Source: Simmondsia chinensis | Lineage: Eukaryota; Streptophyta; Magnoliopsida; Caryophyllales; Simmondsiaceae | Assembly: GCA_018398585.1 (NCBI GenBank) | Contig: JAGTTD010000009.1 | Coordinates: 11,475,193 to 11,539,192, forward strand | Direction: 5' to 3' | Length of the DNA: 64,000 bases | Shown: positions 11,801-21,773 of the stretch, in pieces | Numbering within the stretch: the first letter of the stretch is position 1 | Layout of the letters: each line of letters opens with the position of its first letter | Notes under the pieces: generated by a model | The model's input: the letters and a program-made list of their open reading frames with translations, nothing else | Database searches by the model: none | What the model was told of the DNA's origin: nothing | Position numbers and translations under genes: made by a program

Positions 11801-12119
11801 CTCACCATCGCTTTCAAATTCATCTAAACCCACATCACTTTCATCGAAATCTAACTCTAATTTAAACACCCCAGACAATTCCCCGTGGCGATACCAAAAT
11901 TTGTAACCAGTAAGTATCCCATACACGATAAGATGTTCTTCAACAGTGCAACTAGAATACTCATTTGTGTTCTTACATTTCACACATGGGCATTAGATCA
12001 CCTTTGTTTCCCATCCTAAGCGCCTATATGCAAAACTAACAATTTCCTTAACACCTTTCTCATATTCGTCGCTCAGGCAATTATCAATAAGTCTCATCAA
12101 ATGCTTACTAGGAGTCATT
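8822..12119 (-). pseudogene. TNP2-like CACTA transposase
   Basis: Start chosen at 12119 (MTPSKHLMRLIDNCLSDEY), giving a normal N-terminal transposase-associated domain with CPCVKCKN and WYRHGE (12000-11880), although a stop precedes CPCVKC. The TNP2 core follows (11230-10850: VILVPYNLPPWMCMKQSNFI, DVYLQPLIEELKELWEFG, CPYCHKSTQSLRLP), then HNLDVMHIENNVCD at 10660-10600, a DUF4218-like region (10240-9764: VKCFPLAYWNIMLHLPIQLV) and a DUF4216-like region (9424-8826: VFFRCNWWDI, VFYANDVVQKGWHVAV-like). Introns are likely between blocks. Many stops and frameshifts; inactive. Confidence 0.85.
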
Positions 12120-13470
12120 ATTGATCAAATAATAGGTACATAAATACATAAAAAAACAATATATATTTAATAAGAGATTGATTTGAACGCTTATACAAAT
12201 ATCAGCAAAAATCAGAGTTAATAACGCGTTTTGGTGGGTACTGAGTCGATGTGAGCAAAAACACAAGTAAACTTTGTTCTTTTCTTCATCAATACTTTTA
12301 ACTCTTTGTTGAATAATCTCCCTTTTCTGATCAATTTCATCATCTGGGTCTTCTCGTTTCTCACCAAATTCCTCACGTTTCCTTTTTAGGTCTCCCAATT
12401 TTTCTTTATTTTCAGTTCAATGTTTTGGCCCATCTGGGTCTGTTTATTTTATTTTTTTTTTTGGGTTAAAATTCCATTTTTAACCTTGTGGGCCTCAAAA
12501 TTTCCCTTTCTTTTGAACTTACAATTTATCCTAACTTAAATAAAAGGGTTAATACTCTAAAAATAGCCTTTCTACATAGTAGTAACCTCAACACCTGTTT
12601 TGGCCGGAATGTCTTAGAGGCACTAGGTTGCTGTTGGAGTAGAAAAGGGTTAATGAAGTTTGATTGTCAAATTGTTGAAAATTTAACATGTTCTAAACAA
12701 AATATATGTGCAAAACTAAAATAAAACAAAAGTAAATTACATAATGCTAAAACTCTCAAATCATTCCGCAATTTACTACCTGAGGTCCGGATTAAGAGCA
12801 AAGTGATGACGGTGTCAAGTCGAAGCGTCATCGGAGGAGAAGAGTACACTATTCACCGGCGTCGAGTCGGAGTGTTCTCCGGAGGAGAAGAGCAGCCAGC
12901 GCACAGTGGAGGTTTTGTATGTGCCGCTTGGGTTTTGTGAAAAAGAGAGGGAAATTATTGGTTTTTTAGAAATAGTGAGCATTAATGTTCCAAAAATAAA
13001 AACAAATAAAACAAATAAAAAAACAAAAAAAAAAAAGAAGAAATAGTGAGCAATTCTATCAAAAGAAACAGTGAGCAATTATTTAGGGATTTTTTTATTT
13101 AGGAAAGTTTTATAAATTATTTATTTAGGTAAGTTTTATAAATTGTACTTTTGGTTTTAAAATAAAAGTAAAATAAAATTTTTAAAATGTGAGGCAAAGC
13201 AAAAAATTGGAGGCAAAATTAAGTTTTTAAAGTGTGCGCCAAAGTGAAAAATTGGAGGCAAAATAAAATTTTTGTGAAAAGTTTTATTTATGGTTTAACC
13301 AATTGAGAAAATTCAATCTAGTGTCATATGTACTAAAAAGAGTTATTTACACCAAAATTTTCAATGCTTTTCTCATTACAATTATTTAGTTCTTGTTTTT
13401 TTGATTATGTAAATTTAGTTCATTTATAACTTATATAGTGTCAGTTTAGTCATTCGCTCAAATTTAAACT
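12120..13470 (-). repeat. CACTA upstream region with short direct repeats
   Basis: No convincing coding sequence. It holds several small duplications: about 30 bp repeated at 12810 and 12859 (GTCAAGTCG / GTCGAGTCGG, each leading to GGAGGAGAAGAG), a 25-bp tandem at about 13094-13143 (TTATTTAGGAAAGTTTTATA), and a pair ending ATTGGAGGCAAAAT at about 13190-13265. It probably includes the transposase promoter, but no element stands out. Confidence 0.5.
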
Positions 13471-13884
13471 AAGTTATTGATGTAAGTTTTAATGACATAA
13501 TAATATTATGTCCTAAATAGTATTTTTTTTATGATGGAGCTCTTCCGTCAAAAAATATTTGTTGTAATTAGTATCCTTTAATGACATAATTCTTTTCTGT
13601 CATCAAATGTTTTTTATAAATTGTCGTAAATACTATCTTTTGGCGATGCAATTTTTTACGTAGTAAATAATAATTAAAAGGCGCCAAAAAATGTGCCAAA
13701 GGTTTTGTGAAATCTTGGAAGTTATTTGCAACGGAAAGCGAGACTTATCTACGAGGGTATTTTAAAGCCGTCATAGTTGTTCATATTTGTTGCGACAGAG
13801 GGTAATTCCATAGTAAATAAAGCACCATTTGCGATGGAATATTACTCCAACGTAAACATTTTATCGTAGACACGCGCATTTCTT
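13471..13884 (-). repeat. CACTA subterminal repeat region
   Basis: Carries many short degenerate copies of motifs such as CCGTCA, GTCGTAAAT, GCGACAGAG and GCGATGGAAT in both directions, as expected of the transposase-binding subterminal region of CACTA elements. Ends TTTCTTGT at 13884. Confidence 0.6.
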
Positions 13885-14217
13885 GTCCTGGAAAGGTTGC
13901 TTACAAATTGGAGCTCCCATTTTCTTTATATGTCCATCCAATGTTCCATGTTTCTCTCCTCAAGAAACATGTAGAAAGAGGAAAGTCTTGCTCTCCTAAT
14001 CCCCTTGAGATTGGTTCTAGTGGAGCTCTTTTGCAGTTACGTACTCCCACATAGGATTCACGAGTGATTCAGCAAGCTAGGAAGCAGATTAGAGAGGTAT
14101 TGGTGCTATGGAGCAACTTGGCTGAAGAGGACTCAACTTGGGAGAACTTGAAGTTCCTCCAAAGCCGATTTCTGTCTTTCCATTCTCGAGACAAGAATGT
14201 TCATAAGATGGAGGCAT
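13885..14217 (+). pseudogene. Chromovirus integrase C-terminus and chromodomain (fragment)
   Basis: One frame reads GKVAYKLELP, HPMFHVSLLKKHV (GPY/F-type integrase tail) and then IREVLVLWSNLAEEDSTWEN with FLQSRF, the plant chromodomain-like C-terminus that targets integration to chromatin. One stop lies between them. Upstream pol is missing because the CACTA end abuts directly. The ATTCTCGAGACAAGAAT element at 14183-14199 precedes the LTR. Confidence 0.8.
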
Positions 14218-14570
14218 TGATATGGCTCTAAGTTCTAATAAGATGTTAAAATCATCTAAGTGCTGCTTTTTGCTGATGTAATAAGCCGTAGGCGTTTTGT
14301 TGGTGATTGTGGTGACAATATTTGGTTATTAGTTGAGTCGGATGAGCTATTGTTTAGATTCATTGTAATTCTAGATATTTTTTCTCTTGTTTTGGCTGGT
14401 TCTAATTGTATAAGAGCAATCTAGCTTGTATTGAAGAAGTTTATGAATGAATTGATCTCTTCTTCTCTCAACCCTAATTTTCGCCTATTTCTCATCTCCC
14501 TCGCTGTTTTCTCATCTCATACTGTCTTTATCCCTTGGTTATGATTCAAGATCGTTCTTGAATCACAACA
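14218..14570 (+). repeat. Gypsy 3' LTR, about 353 bp
   Basis: Starts TGATATGG after the weak purine tract GATGGAGGCAT and ends CACAACA. Pyrimidine-rich 3' part, and a hairpin at 14539-14568 (arms TTATGATTCAAGA and TCTTGAATCACAA). Athila protease sequence begins immediately after it. Confidence 0.75.
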
Positions 14571-15033
14571 GTGTCACTGAAGATGTCTTAGTGAAGGTTG
14601 ATAAATTCATTATCCCAGCCAATTTCATAGTGGTAGATATTGAAGAGGATCAAGAGATACCTCTTATTCTTGGCCGACCCTTACTTGCTACGGGAAGGAC
14701 CCTGATCGATGTGCAACAAGAGAAACTTATCTTAAGGGTGCAAGATGAATAGGAAACCTTCAATGTTTTTAATGCTATACAATTTCCCACTGACATGGAT
14801 TCTTGTTTCAAGGTTAGTATTGTAGACGAGTTAGAAGCCGAGGCGTTCAGGGGCACATTCCATAAGTTACCTCTTGAAGTGTGTCTAACAAAGTCAGGGA
14901 CCTTAGACATGGAGAATGAGTTGATAAGGAAATGTGCCTAATACCTGGAAGGTTGCAAACCTTTTGATTCACACCATGAAGCAAGAGTGGAAGACATAAA
15001 AGCGATTAAAACTCAGCAGAGAATGAAGGAAGA
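14571..15033 (+). pseudogene. Athila copy 2 protease fragment
   Basis: Encodes EDVLVKVDKFIIPANFIVVD, PLILGRPLLATGRTLIDVQQ and downstream linker, with a stop at about 14750. Unlike copy 1 the LGRPLLATGR segment is intact. The catalytic Asp motif lies upstream of the truncation and is missing. Ends at the GAAGA target site. Confidence 0.8.
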
Positions 15034-15506
15034 TGTTACAAACCGAAAATCCGAGGCTTGAATTTAAATTGATGGAAATGGCGGGAATGGAAGTTGGTAG
15101 TTAAAAGCTGTTAATCTGTTAAATTTGGTACTGCTATGCATGACTTGCTGCTGCTACCGTTGCTACACTGCTGCTGTTCTTTGCTGTTAATTGGTGCCAA
15201 CAATAATAACTTTGAATATTAGTTAGTTGTATTCTAGAATATTCTAGATAGTTCTAGCTTAAGTTGGTTAGCCATTTGTGTTGATTGCTATAAATAAGTG
15301 ATGGATGTAATGTGCAAATTTGTTCAATGAAATTCATAAACAAATATCTCATTTTGAGATCAATTCTCTCTCTCATCTAACTCTCTCTATTTTCTCATCC
15401 CAAATTCTCTATTTCTCATCTAATTTCCCTTCTTTCTCATCTCATACTCTCAACCTATCCCTATTTTTACTTAGGTTATGTTCGGGAATCAATCCTGATC
15501 ATAACA
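15034..15506 (+). repeat. 5' LTR of non-autonomous element 1
   Basis: 473 bp. TATA box TATAAATA at 15289-15296, then a pyrimidine-rich stretch with many CTCATC units. Ends with a hairpin at 15475-15505 that abuts the primer site. Confidence 0.92.
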
Positions 15507-15508
15507 AT

Positions 15509-15521
15509 TGGTATCAGAGCC
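15509..15521 (+). promoter_or_regulatory. Primer binding site, tRNA-Met type
   Basis: TGGTATCAGAGCC two bases after the LTR end. Confidence 0.92.
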
Positions 15522-16271
15522 TTGTTTGGCTTCCATTCGAGTGTGTAATCAAATTTAAAAAAAAAAAAAAAAATTCCATAGAAATCAAATTTAGTGCGGG
15601 TGCGGCTCAGGTTTAGGTTCAGCAAAACAACAATCGATCAATGAACCAAATTGCAGTGAATCGTGTGGTTCTGTTCAGCAACAAGATTGATATCCAGCAT
15701 TTCAAACAACTCGAATTAATCTGGTTGAGATCAATCAAGATCAATTCAGATTTCGATGTTGAACATTTTGAAAAGTTGTAGATCACTTCAGTTTGAAGAA
15801 ATCGGTTCAAGATCAATACGATTAGGTCTGAACTTGCAAATGTAGAACAATTGACAGTGAGTTCGGCCTTGTGGTGATCTGCTGTAGTATTCTCGTTGCT
15901 GCAATAAGAGCGGAATTTCGTTAGAAAATTAGAACAATTATAAGAAAATTTGATCAAGGTCAATACAGATTTTGATTCAAAAAAATTGATCTGAAAATTT
16001 CAGAAAAAAAAAAATTGTTGGTCTCTTAATAACAAAATTTGTGAAAAAAATCTGTGTTTTGTTCGCTGTTTTGCTCGAAGTTTAGGGTTTATATTCGTTG
16101 ACGATTGTGGAACCAATAGTAGCAGATTGTTTGTGCGAACGAAGGAGTACAACTTCATAAAGCAATCGAGTGTTGAAGAGTTGCGAAACAAGTTTCACAC
16201 TTCCGCGATATTCTCGAACTTGTGCTATGCGAACTGAGTTGTCCAGATTTAAGTTGTTGTTCATTGTCAAT
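15522..16271 (+). other. Leader of non-autonomous element 1
   Basis: 750 bp with A runs at about 15556-15571 and no sustained reading frame. Could contain packaging signals recognised by a helper gag; nothing specific is visible. Confidence 0.5.
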
Positions 16272-17331
16272 ATGCGTGAGTTGACTAAACAGATGATAAA
16301 ATTAGTGCAGGAATTGAGACAAGATCTCAAGAAGGCAGTGGAAACAGGTAGAGGACAATATTGAGCAAAGAAGTAAGGCTCATCAGTTGGCAAACATCAG
16401 TCGAGGTTGTGCTAGTATTCTTGGTGCAAATGAGCTTCCGGAGCTAGTGGATAGCATTAGACAACCAAAGTTCAATGTCAAGCTAAAACAGAAGGCAGAA
16501 ACGGTTGTCGTTGTTGATGCACTCGACCACGACAATGCCGAAATTGATGAACACAATTTAGGAGTACTAGAGTTTGAACAAGATGATCATTATGAAGATT
16601 CCTTGCTAGAGTTAGAGTATTTGGATGATGAAGAGCTACAACAAGACATGCATCCGGAATGGGAATACGATTTTCATGTCGAAGGAATGTTAAAGAAAGC
16701 AAGAAGTCAAGCTAAAAGAAGCCAACTCAATGATGCATTGAACGATTTTTGGGAAGCAAAGAAGATTACAAAGAAGAAATTGAAGCAAGAGGTTGTGTGT
16801 CAGCCTAAGGAGCTTCTGAATTTGCAAGATCGGAATAGTAGACCACCTGTGGTTGCCTTAATCGAGTCTAGTTCAATTACAAAACATCGGGATGATTCAC
16901 CGGTAGAAGCTAGGATGCTTGTTGATCAACAAGAACTAACCCAAGAAACTGATTTTACCAATGTATTTGTTGGAATATTACCAAATCGGTTAAGTACGAT
17001 CCCATGGCAAGCTTATATGCAGAACCTAAGTGCTTTCACTGCTGAGCCATATCATTCTGTGTGGAAATCAATTGTTGTTGTTGCTGCAATGTTAAACGTG
17101 GCTGCGGGACCTGCAGTGGCTGAAGGAATGACTCGTGATGGACCTCAAGTTGTGAATGTGTTGGCTAATCCTCAAGTTCAACCTCAAACAGCTAGTGTTA
17201 GTACTCAAGATCCAATTCCAATATTTAATATGCACTATCGGCATGCTGATCGGCAAGTTCGACAAGATGTATTTCTTCTTTTGAGTGGAGTTGTGATCAA
17301 TAGGGTCCCTTTCAAGAAGCTATGCAATTAG
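16272..17331 (+). pseudogene. Unrecognised ORF of non-autonomous element 1 (one frameshift)
   Basis: ATG at 16272 opens MRELTKQMIKLVQELRQDLK. One extra base near 16340 shifts the frame to a stop at 16362, while the conserved protein continues in the frame of 16387-17331: NISRGCASILGANELPELVD, LDHDNAEIDEH, LLELEYLDDEELQQDMHPEW, LNDFWEAKKITKKKLKQE. The C-terminal third is less charged and contains QDPIPIFNMHYRHADRQVRQ and SGVVINRVP before the stop. The acidic block, basic helix and RHADRQ module recur in element 2. No zinc finger, protease or nuclease motif is visible. Function unknown; likely nucleic-acid or helper-Gag binding given the acidic/basic layout (inference). Confidence 0.75.
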
Positions 17332-17494
17332 GAGGATATTTGTGAGTTGTTCACCAAGCTATACCGCAGCAAGAAGCTCTCACCCACTGTATTTCTTAGT
17401 CCTTACAGCAACAACTCAATGTTCACAGACACTGGCCAAGACAATGCAACCTTTCAGCCCAAATAATTGATCTTCAAAGTCTCATCCTCTTTCA

Positions 17495-17530
17495 TTCTTG
17501 AGGACAAGAATGTTCTCAAGGGGAAGGGAA
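17495..17530 (+). promoter_or_regulatory. Conserved hairpin plus polypurine tract
   Basis: ATTCTTG-AGGA-CAAGAAT can fold into a 7-bp stem with a 4-base loop, followed by GTTCTCAAGGGGAAGGGAA next to the LTR. The same arrangement precedes the 3' LTRs of the chromoviruses here. Confidence 0.75.
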
Positions 17531-18003
17531 TGTTACAAACTGAAAATCCGAGGCCTGAATTTAAATTGATGGGAATGGCGGGAATGGAAGTAGGTAGTTA
17601 AAAGCTGTTAATCTGTTAAATTTGGTACTGTTGTGCGTGACTTGCTGCTGCTGCCGTTGCTACACTGCTGCTGCTCTTTGCTGTTAATTGGCGCCAACAA
17701 TAATAACTTTGAATATTAGTTAGTTGTATTCTAGAATATTCTAGATAGTTCTAGCTTAAGTTGGTTAGCCATTGGTGTTGATTGCTATACATAAGTGATG
17801 GATGTAATGTTCAGATTTATTCAATGAAATTCATAAACAAATATCTCATTTTGAGATCAATTCTCTCTCTCATCTAACTCTCTCTATTTTCTCATCCCAA
17901 ATTCTGTATTTCCCATCTAATTTCCCTTCTTTCTCATCTCATACTCTCAACCTATCCCTATTTTTACTTAGCTTATGTTCGGGAATCAATCCCAATCATA
18001 ACA
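17531..18003 (+). repeat. 3' LTR of non-autonomous element 1
   Basis: 473 bp, same length as the 5' LTR. Its TATA box has changed to TATACATA. Ends CATAACA before the GAAGA duplication. Confidence 0.92.
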
Positions 18004-18008
18004 GAAGA

Positions 18009-18962
18009 TAAGCCTCCAAACCTAGAGCTTAAGCCATTACCCCCTCATCTCAAGTATGCTTATCTTGGTAATTCTAATATTTATCCTGTTATTATTAATG
18101 CTTCTTTGGGCAATGTCAAACAAGAAAGATAGATTAGAGTTCTAAGGGAGCATAAATCAGCCATTTGATGGACCCTTTCAGACATCAAGGGAATTAGCCT
18201 TTCCTTATGCATGCATATTATCCCCATGGAGGATAGCTTCAAGCCTCCCATGCAACCACAACGCCGATTAAACCCTGCTATGAAGGAGGTGTAACGAAAG
18301 ACGTTGCCAAGTTATTAGACTCCAGGATCATTTATCCCGTAGCGGACAGTCTATGGGTCAGTCCAGTACAAGTAGCTCTAAAGAAATGGGGCATAACCAT
18401 AGTGGAAAATGAGAACAACGAGCTCATGCCTACTAGGACCATCACAAGGTGGAGGGTATGTATAGATTACAGAAAACCTAATGACGCTACTCGAAATGAC
18501 CATTTTCCCTTGCCATTCATTGATCACATGTTAGAAAAACTGGCGGGCCATTCGTATCACTGTTTCCTTGATGGTTATTCAGGATACAATAAAATTGCCA
18601 TAGCACCTGAAGATTAAGAAAAGACCACTTTTACTTGTCCGTATGGTACCTTTGTCGACAGAAGAATGCCTTTTGGATTATGCAATGCTCCTGCAACATT
18701 TTAGCTATCTATGATGGCAATCTTTTGTAATATGGTGGAAAATTTCATAGAGGTGTTTGTGGATGATTTTTCAGTCTTTGGTGCCTCATTTGATGGTTGT
18801 TTAGCTAACCTCTCTATGGTATTGCAAAGCTGCACTAACACTAATCTTGTGTTAAACTGGGAGAAATGTCATTTCATGGTGCAAGGAGGAACTGTGTTAG
18901 GGCATATGATCTCAAAAAGAGGAATTGGGGTTGATAGAGTAAAAACTAAAGTAATAGAGTGA
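18009..18962 (+). pseudogene. Athila copy 2 reverse transcriptase
   Basis: Contains LPPHLKYAYLG, WRVCIDYRKPNDATRNDHFP (18450-18510), FPLPFIDHMLEKLAGHSYHC, FLDGYSGYNKI and the catalytic EVFVDDFSVFG at about 18750, where the two Asp residues are kept, then LGHMISKRGI. At least five stops or frameshifts between 18120 and 18710. Makes cDNA from element RNA in the family; inactive here. Confidence 0.85.
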
Positions 18963-19553
18963 TTACCACCCACTACTAATGTTAAGGGCATTCGGAGTTT
19001 CTTAGGTCATGCAGGTTTCTATAGAAGGTTTATTAAGGACTTCTCTAAGATCACCAAGCCTCTTTGTAATTTATTGATGAAGGATGTCCCTTTTAACTTT
19101 GATAGTAACTGCATGCATGCTTTTGAAACTTTGAAGAAAAAACTAGCGTTAGCGCCAATAATTGTAGCACCGGATTGGACCTTACCCTTTGAACTTATGT
19201 GTGATGCTAGTAACCATGCAATAGGGGTCGTGCTGGGGCAAAGATGGAGCAAAAAAATTTCATGCAATTTACTATGCTAGTAAGAGTTTAATGGACGTAC
19301 ATGTTAACTATGCTACCTCCGAAAAAGAATTACCAGCTGTTGCTTGTGCATCTGACAAGTTTCGTTTCTGCTTGCTAAATTTCAAGGCAATTGTTTACAT
19401 TGATCATTCTGCTCTTAAATACCTCTTTGCAAAATACAATGTAAAATTGAGATTGATAAGATGGATTTTATTGGTTCAAGAATTCGATTTAGAAATCCAG
19501 GAAAAAAAGGAAATAGAAAATGTTGTGGCTGATCATTTGTCACACCTTGAATG
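18963..19553 (+). pseudogene. Athila copy 2 RNase H
   Basis: Starts in the RT-RNase H connection (GIRSFLGHAGFYRRFIKDFS). The RNase H part has [19 protein letters not shown] and, after a frameshift near 19255, [18 protein letters not shown], then ADHLSHLE at the end. The first catalytic Asp (CDAS) and a Glu (KELPA) are present. Confidence 0.8.
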
Positions 19554-20863
19554 AGAGGACAAAAGTCCCTCTATCAATGAAAAATTCCCAAATGAAAATC
19601 TTATGATGGTAAGTGAAAATCCTAATTATCCATGGCACGCTGACATTGTTAACTATTTGGTTGCAAAGGAACTGCCCAATGACATGACATATTAACAAAA
19701 GAAGAAGTTCTTCGCTGATTTAAAGCACTATTTTTGGGAAGATCCATTCTTATATAGGCATTGTGCAAACCAAGTCATTAGAAGGTGTGTACCTAAAGAA
19801 GAAATGGAAGACATTCTGCGCCATTGTCACTATGATGGAACAAGGATAGCAGCTAAGGTTTTACAATCTGGACTTTATTGGCCTACACTTTTTAAAGATA
19901 CTTTCAAATTTGTTTGTAAATGTGATCGATGTTAAAGGACATAAATATTTCCAAGAGATGGGAAATGCCTCTAAACAACATTTTAGTTGTTGAATTATTT
20001 GACGTTTGGGAGATTGATTTCACTGGTCCATTCCTTTCATCGTTTCTAACAGATTTATTTCGGTTGCTGTAGATTACGTATCAAAGTGGGTTGAAGCAGC
20101 TGCTTTTCTGACCAATGCTGCTAGAGTTATGGTAAAATTTGTAAGAAAGAACATCTTTTCTCGATTTGAACTCCAAGAGCAATTATAAGTGATGGCGAAA
20201 AACACTTTCGTGACTGTCAATTTAACGCTTTATTGAGTAAATATGAAGTCACACACCATGTGGGTGCTCCATACCATCCTCAAACAAGTGGTCACGTTGG
20301 AAATTTCAAATAGAGACTTGAAAACTATTCTTGAAAAACAGACAATTCTTCTAGGAAAGATTTGTCAAAAAAGTTAGATGACGCGTTTTGGGCATATAGA
20401 ACGGCATTCAAAACACCAATTGGAATGTCTCCATATCGAATGGTTTATGGCAAGGCATGTCATTTACCAGTAGAATTAGAACATATAAAGCATATTAGGC
20501 CATAAAAGGCTTAAACATCGATTCAGAAGCTGCAGGAGAAAAGCGGATACTGTAAATCAATGAGATGGATGAATTTAGAAATGAAGCCTACGAAAATGCT
20601 CAAAGGCATGACAAGCACATTCTTAATAGGGAATTCACAGCCAGACAAAATGTTTTACTTTTTGACTCCCGATTACGACTTTTCCCAAGGAAATTGTGCT
20701 CTAGATACTCAGGACCCTTTGTCATGACTCATTCCATATGGCACAATCGAGATTCAAGATAAGAAGTAGGGCACATTCAAAGTTAATGGTCAAAGGCTGA
20801 AACCTTATATTGATAGAGAGCTCGAGCCACATAAATCTTCCATCCATCTCAATGACATCGAAT
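19554..20863 (+). pseudogene. Athila copy 2 integrase
   Basis: Zinc-binding region RHCHYDGTRIAAKVLQSGLY with CKCDRC (19810-19935). Catalytic core partly readable: AIISDGEKHFRDCQF at about 20175 and HPQTSGHV at 20275, with the following catalytic-Glu region damaged by a stop. [20 protein letters not shown] at 20425 and a C-terminal KVNGQRLKPYI. Multiple stops and frameshifts. Confidence 0.85.
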
Positions 20864-21773
20864 GATCCACTCAAGGAGTCGAGCTAACGACTATAACTTA
20901 AGCGCTTCTTAGGAGGCAATCCAAGTGTTTATTTCATAACGTACTTTATTTTATTTCCCTTTCATTTTTATTATTTTCTCAAGTTTTTGTATATTTTTGT
21001 TCATACGGGTTTTTGAAACAAGGTTGGGACTAACCTAATGACAATGTTCACCATCAAAAAGCATCGTCAAACCTGGGAAGTATCATACACTTGGTGCTTC
21101 ATTCTTTATATTTCCTTTAACGTCAAGAACAGTGTTAACTTTAAATTTGGGGGTAAGAGAGACAATTTTTAAACATTTGAACAAAATTTTTCGAAAACTT
21201 TTCCTGTGTAGGCCTACTTTATATTTACAGTCGGCTTTAAAGCCTCCCAAAGTTCGGCGCTTTTATATGGGGATGAATATAGTGTTGGCCAACAAAAATA
21301 TTTTCTATTTCTTATAGTTTAAATCAGTAGCCTTTTCAATTTTTCTTTCATAGTTTGAACCAACTTAAAACCATAAATTTTTTTTTTTTTTTTTTTTTGG
21401 AGATCTTATGATCATGCTTTTTATGAAAATTTTCTACTCTTTTTAGCTCGTTTACTTTAATTAGATTTGAATAACTTGAGAATCGATTATTTTTGGGTTC
21501 TAATTACAAAACATGATCTATTCTAAGGCATTATCTTGATAAAACCGTGGTATTTGAATTCAATAGTTAGCATGGCTGTTTTACCTTTCTTTCTGATCAA
21601 AAGATGCTCAAATTTGAATAAACTGCATTATGATTATTATTTACATAATAGACTTTGAAGAATTATGCCTAAGTCTAAAGAAAAAATATGAAAAAAAAGA
21701 TAGAGAAAATGAGGGAGGCATCTTTAGCAGCGCAATCCCACATAAACATTTTAAGATATGTGTTGCTCATCAT
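20864..21773 (+). other. Athila copy 2 3' noncoding region, first part
   Basis: Begins after the integrase with AACTTAAGCGCTTCTTAGGAGG, a sequence also present in inverted form at about 62310-62335 in copy 3. AT-rich, T runs at 21379-21400, no env-like ORF. Confidence 0.6.

Larger units (their letters stand above)
7227..13884 (-). mobile_element. CACTA (En/Spm) DNA transposon, left end truncated
   Basis: About 6.7 kb on the minus strand. The right part has a TNP2-type transposase gene starting at 12119, preceded by about 1.7 kb of upstream DNA and an end region with subterminal repeats; the left part has a Transposase_24-type gene. The right end reads ATTTCTTGT, matching the inner part of the usual TTTCTTGTAGTG terminus, but the last AGTG is gone. 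The left end stops inside the Transposase_24 domain at an abrupt junction with Athila RT. No matching inverted repeat or 3-bp target duplication is visible, so this is a fossil. Confidence 0.8.
15034..18003 (+). mobile_element. Complete non-autonomous LTR element 1 (2970 bp)
   Basis: Two 473-bp LTRs starting TGTTACAAAC and ending CATAACA, flanked by the perfect 5-bp duplication GAAGA (15029-15033 and 18004-18008). A tRNA-Met primer site follows the 5' LTR; a hairpin and polypurine tract precede the 3' LTR. There is no gag, protease, RT or integrase: the only coding region is the unrecognised ORF at 16272-17331. I count about 20 substitutions between the LTRs (about 4%). It must depend on another element's proteins. 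Confidence 0.92.
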
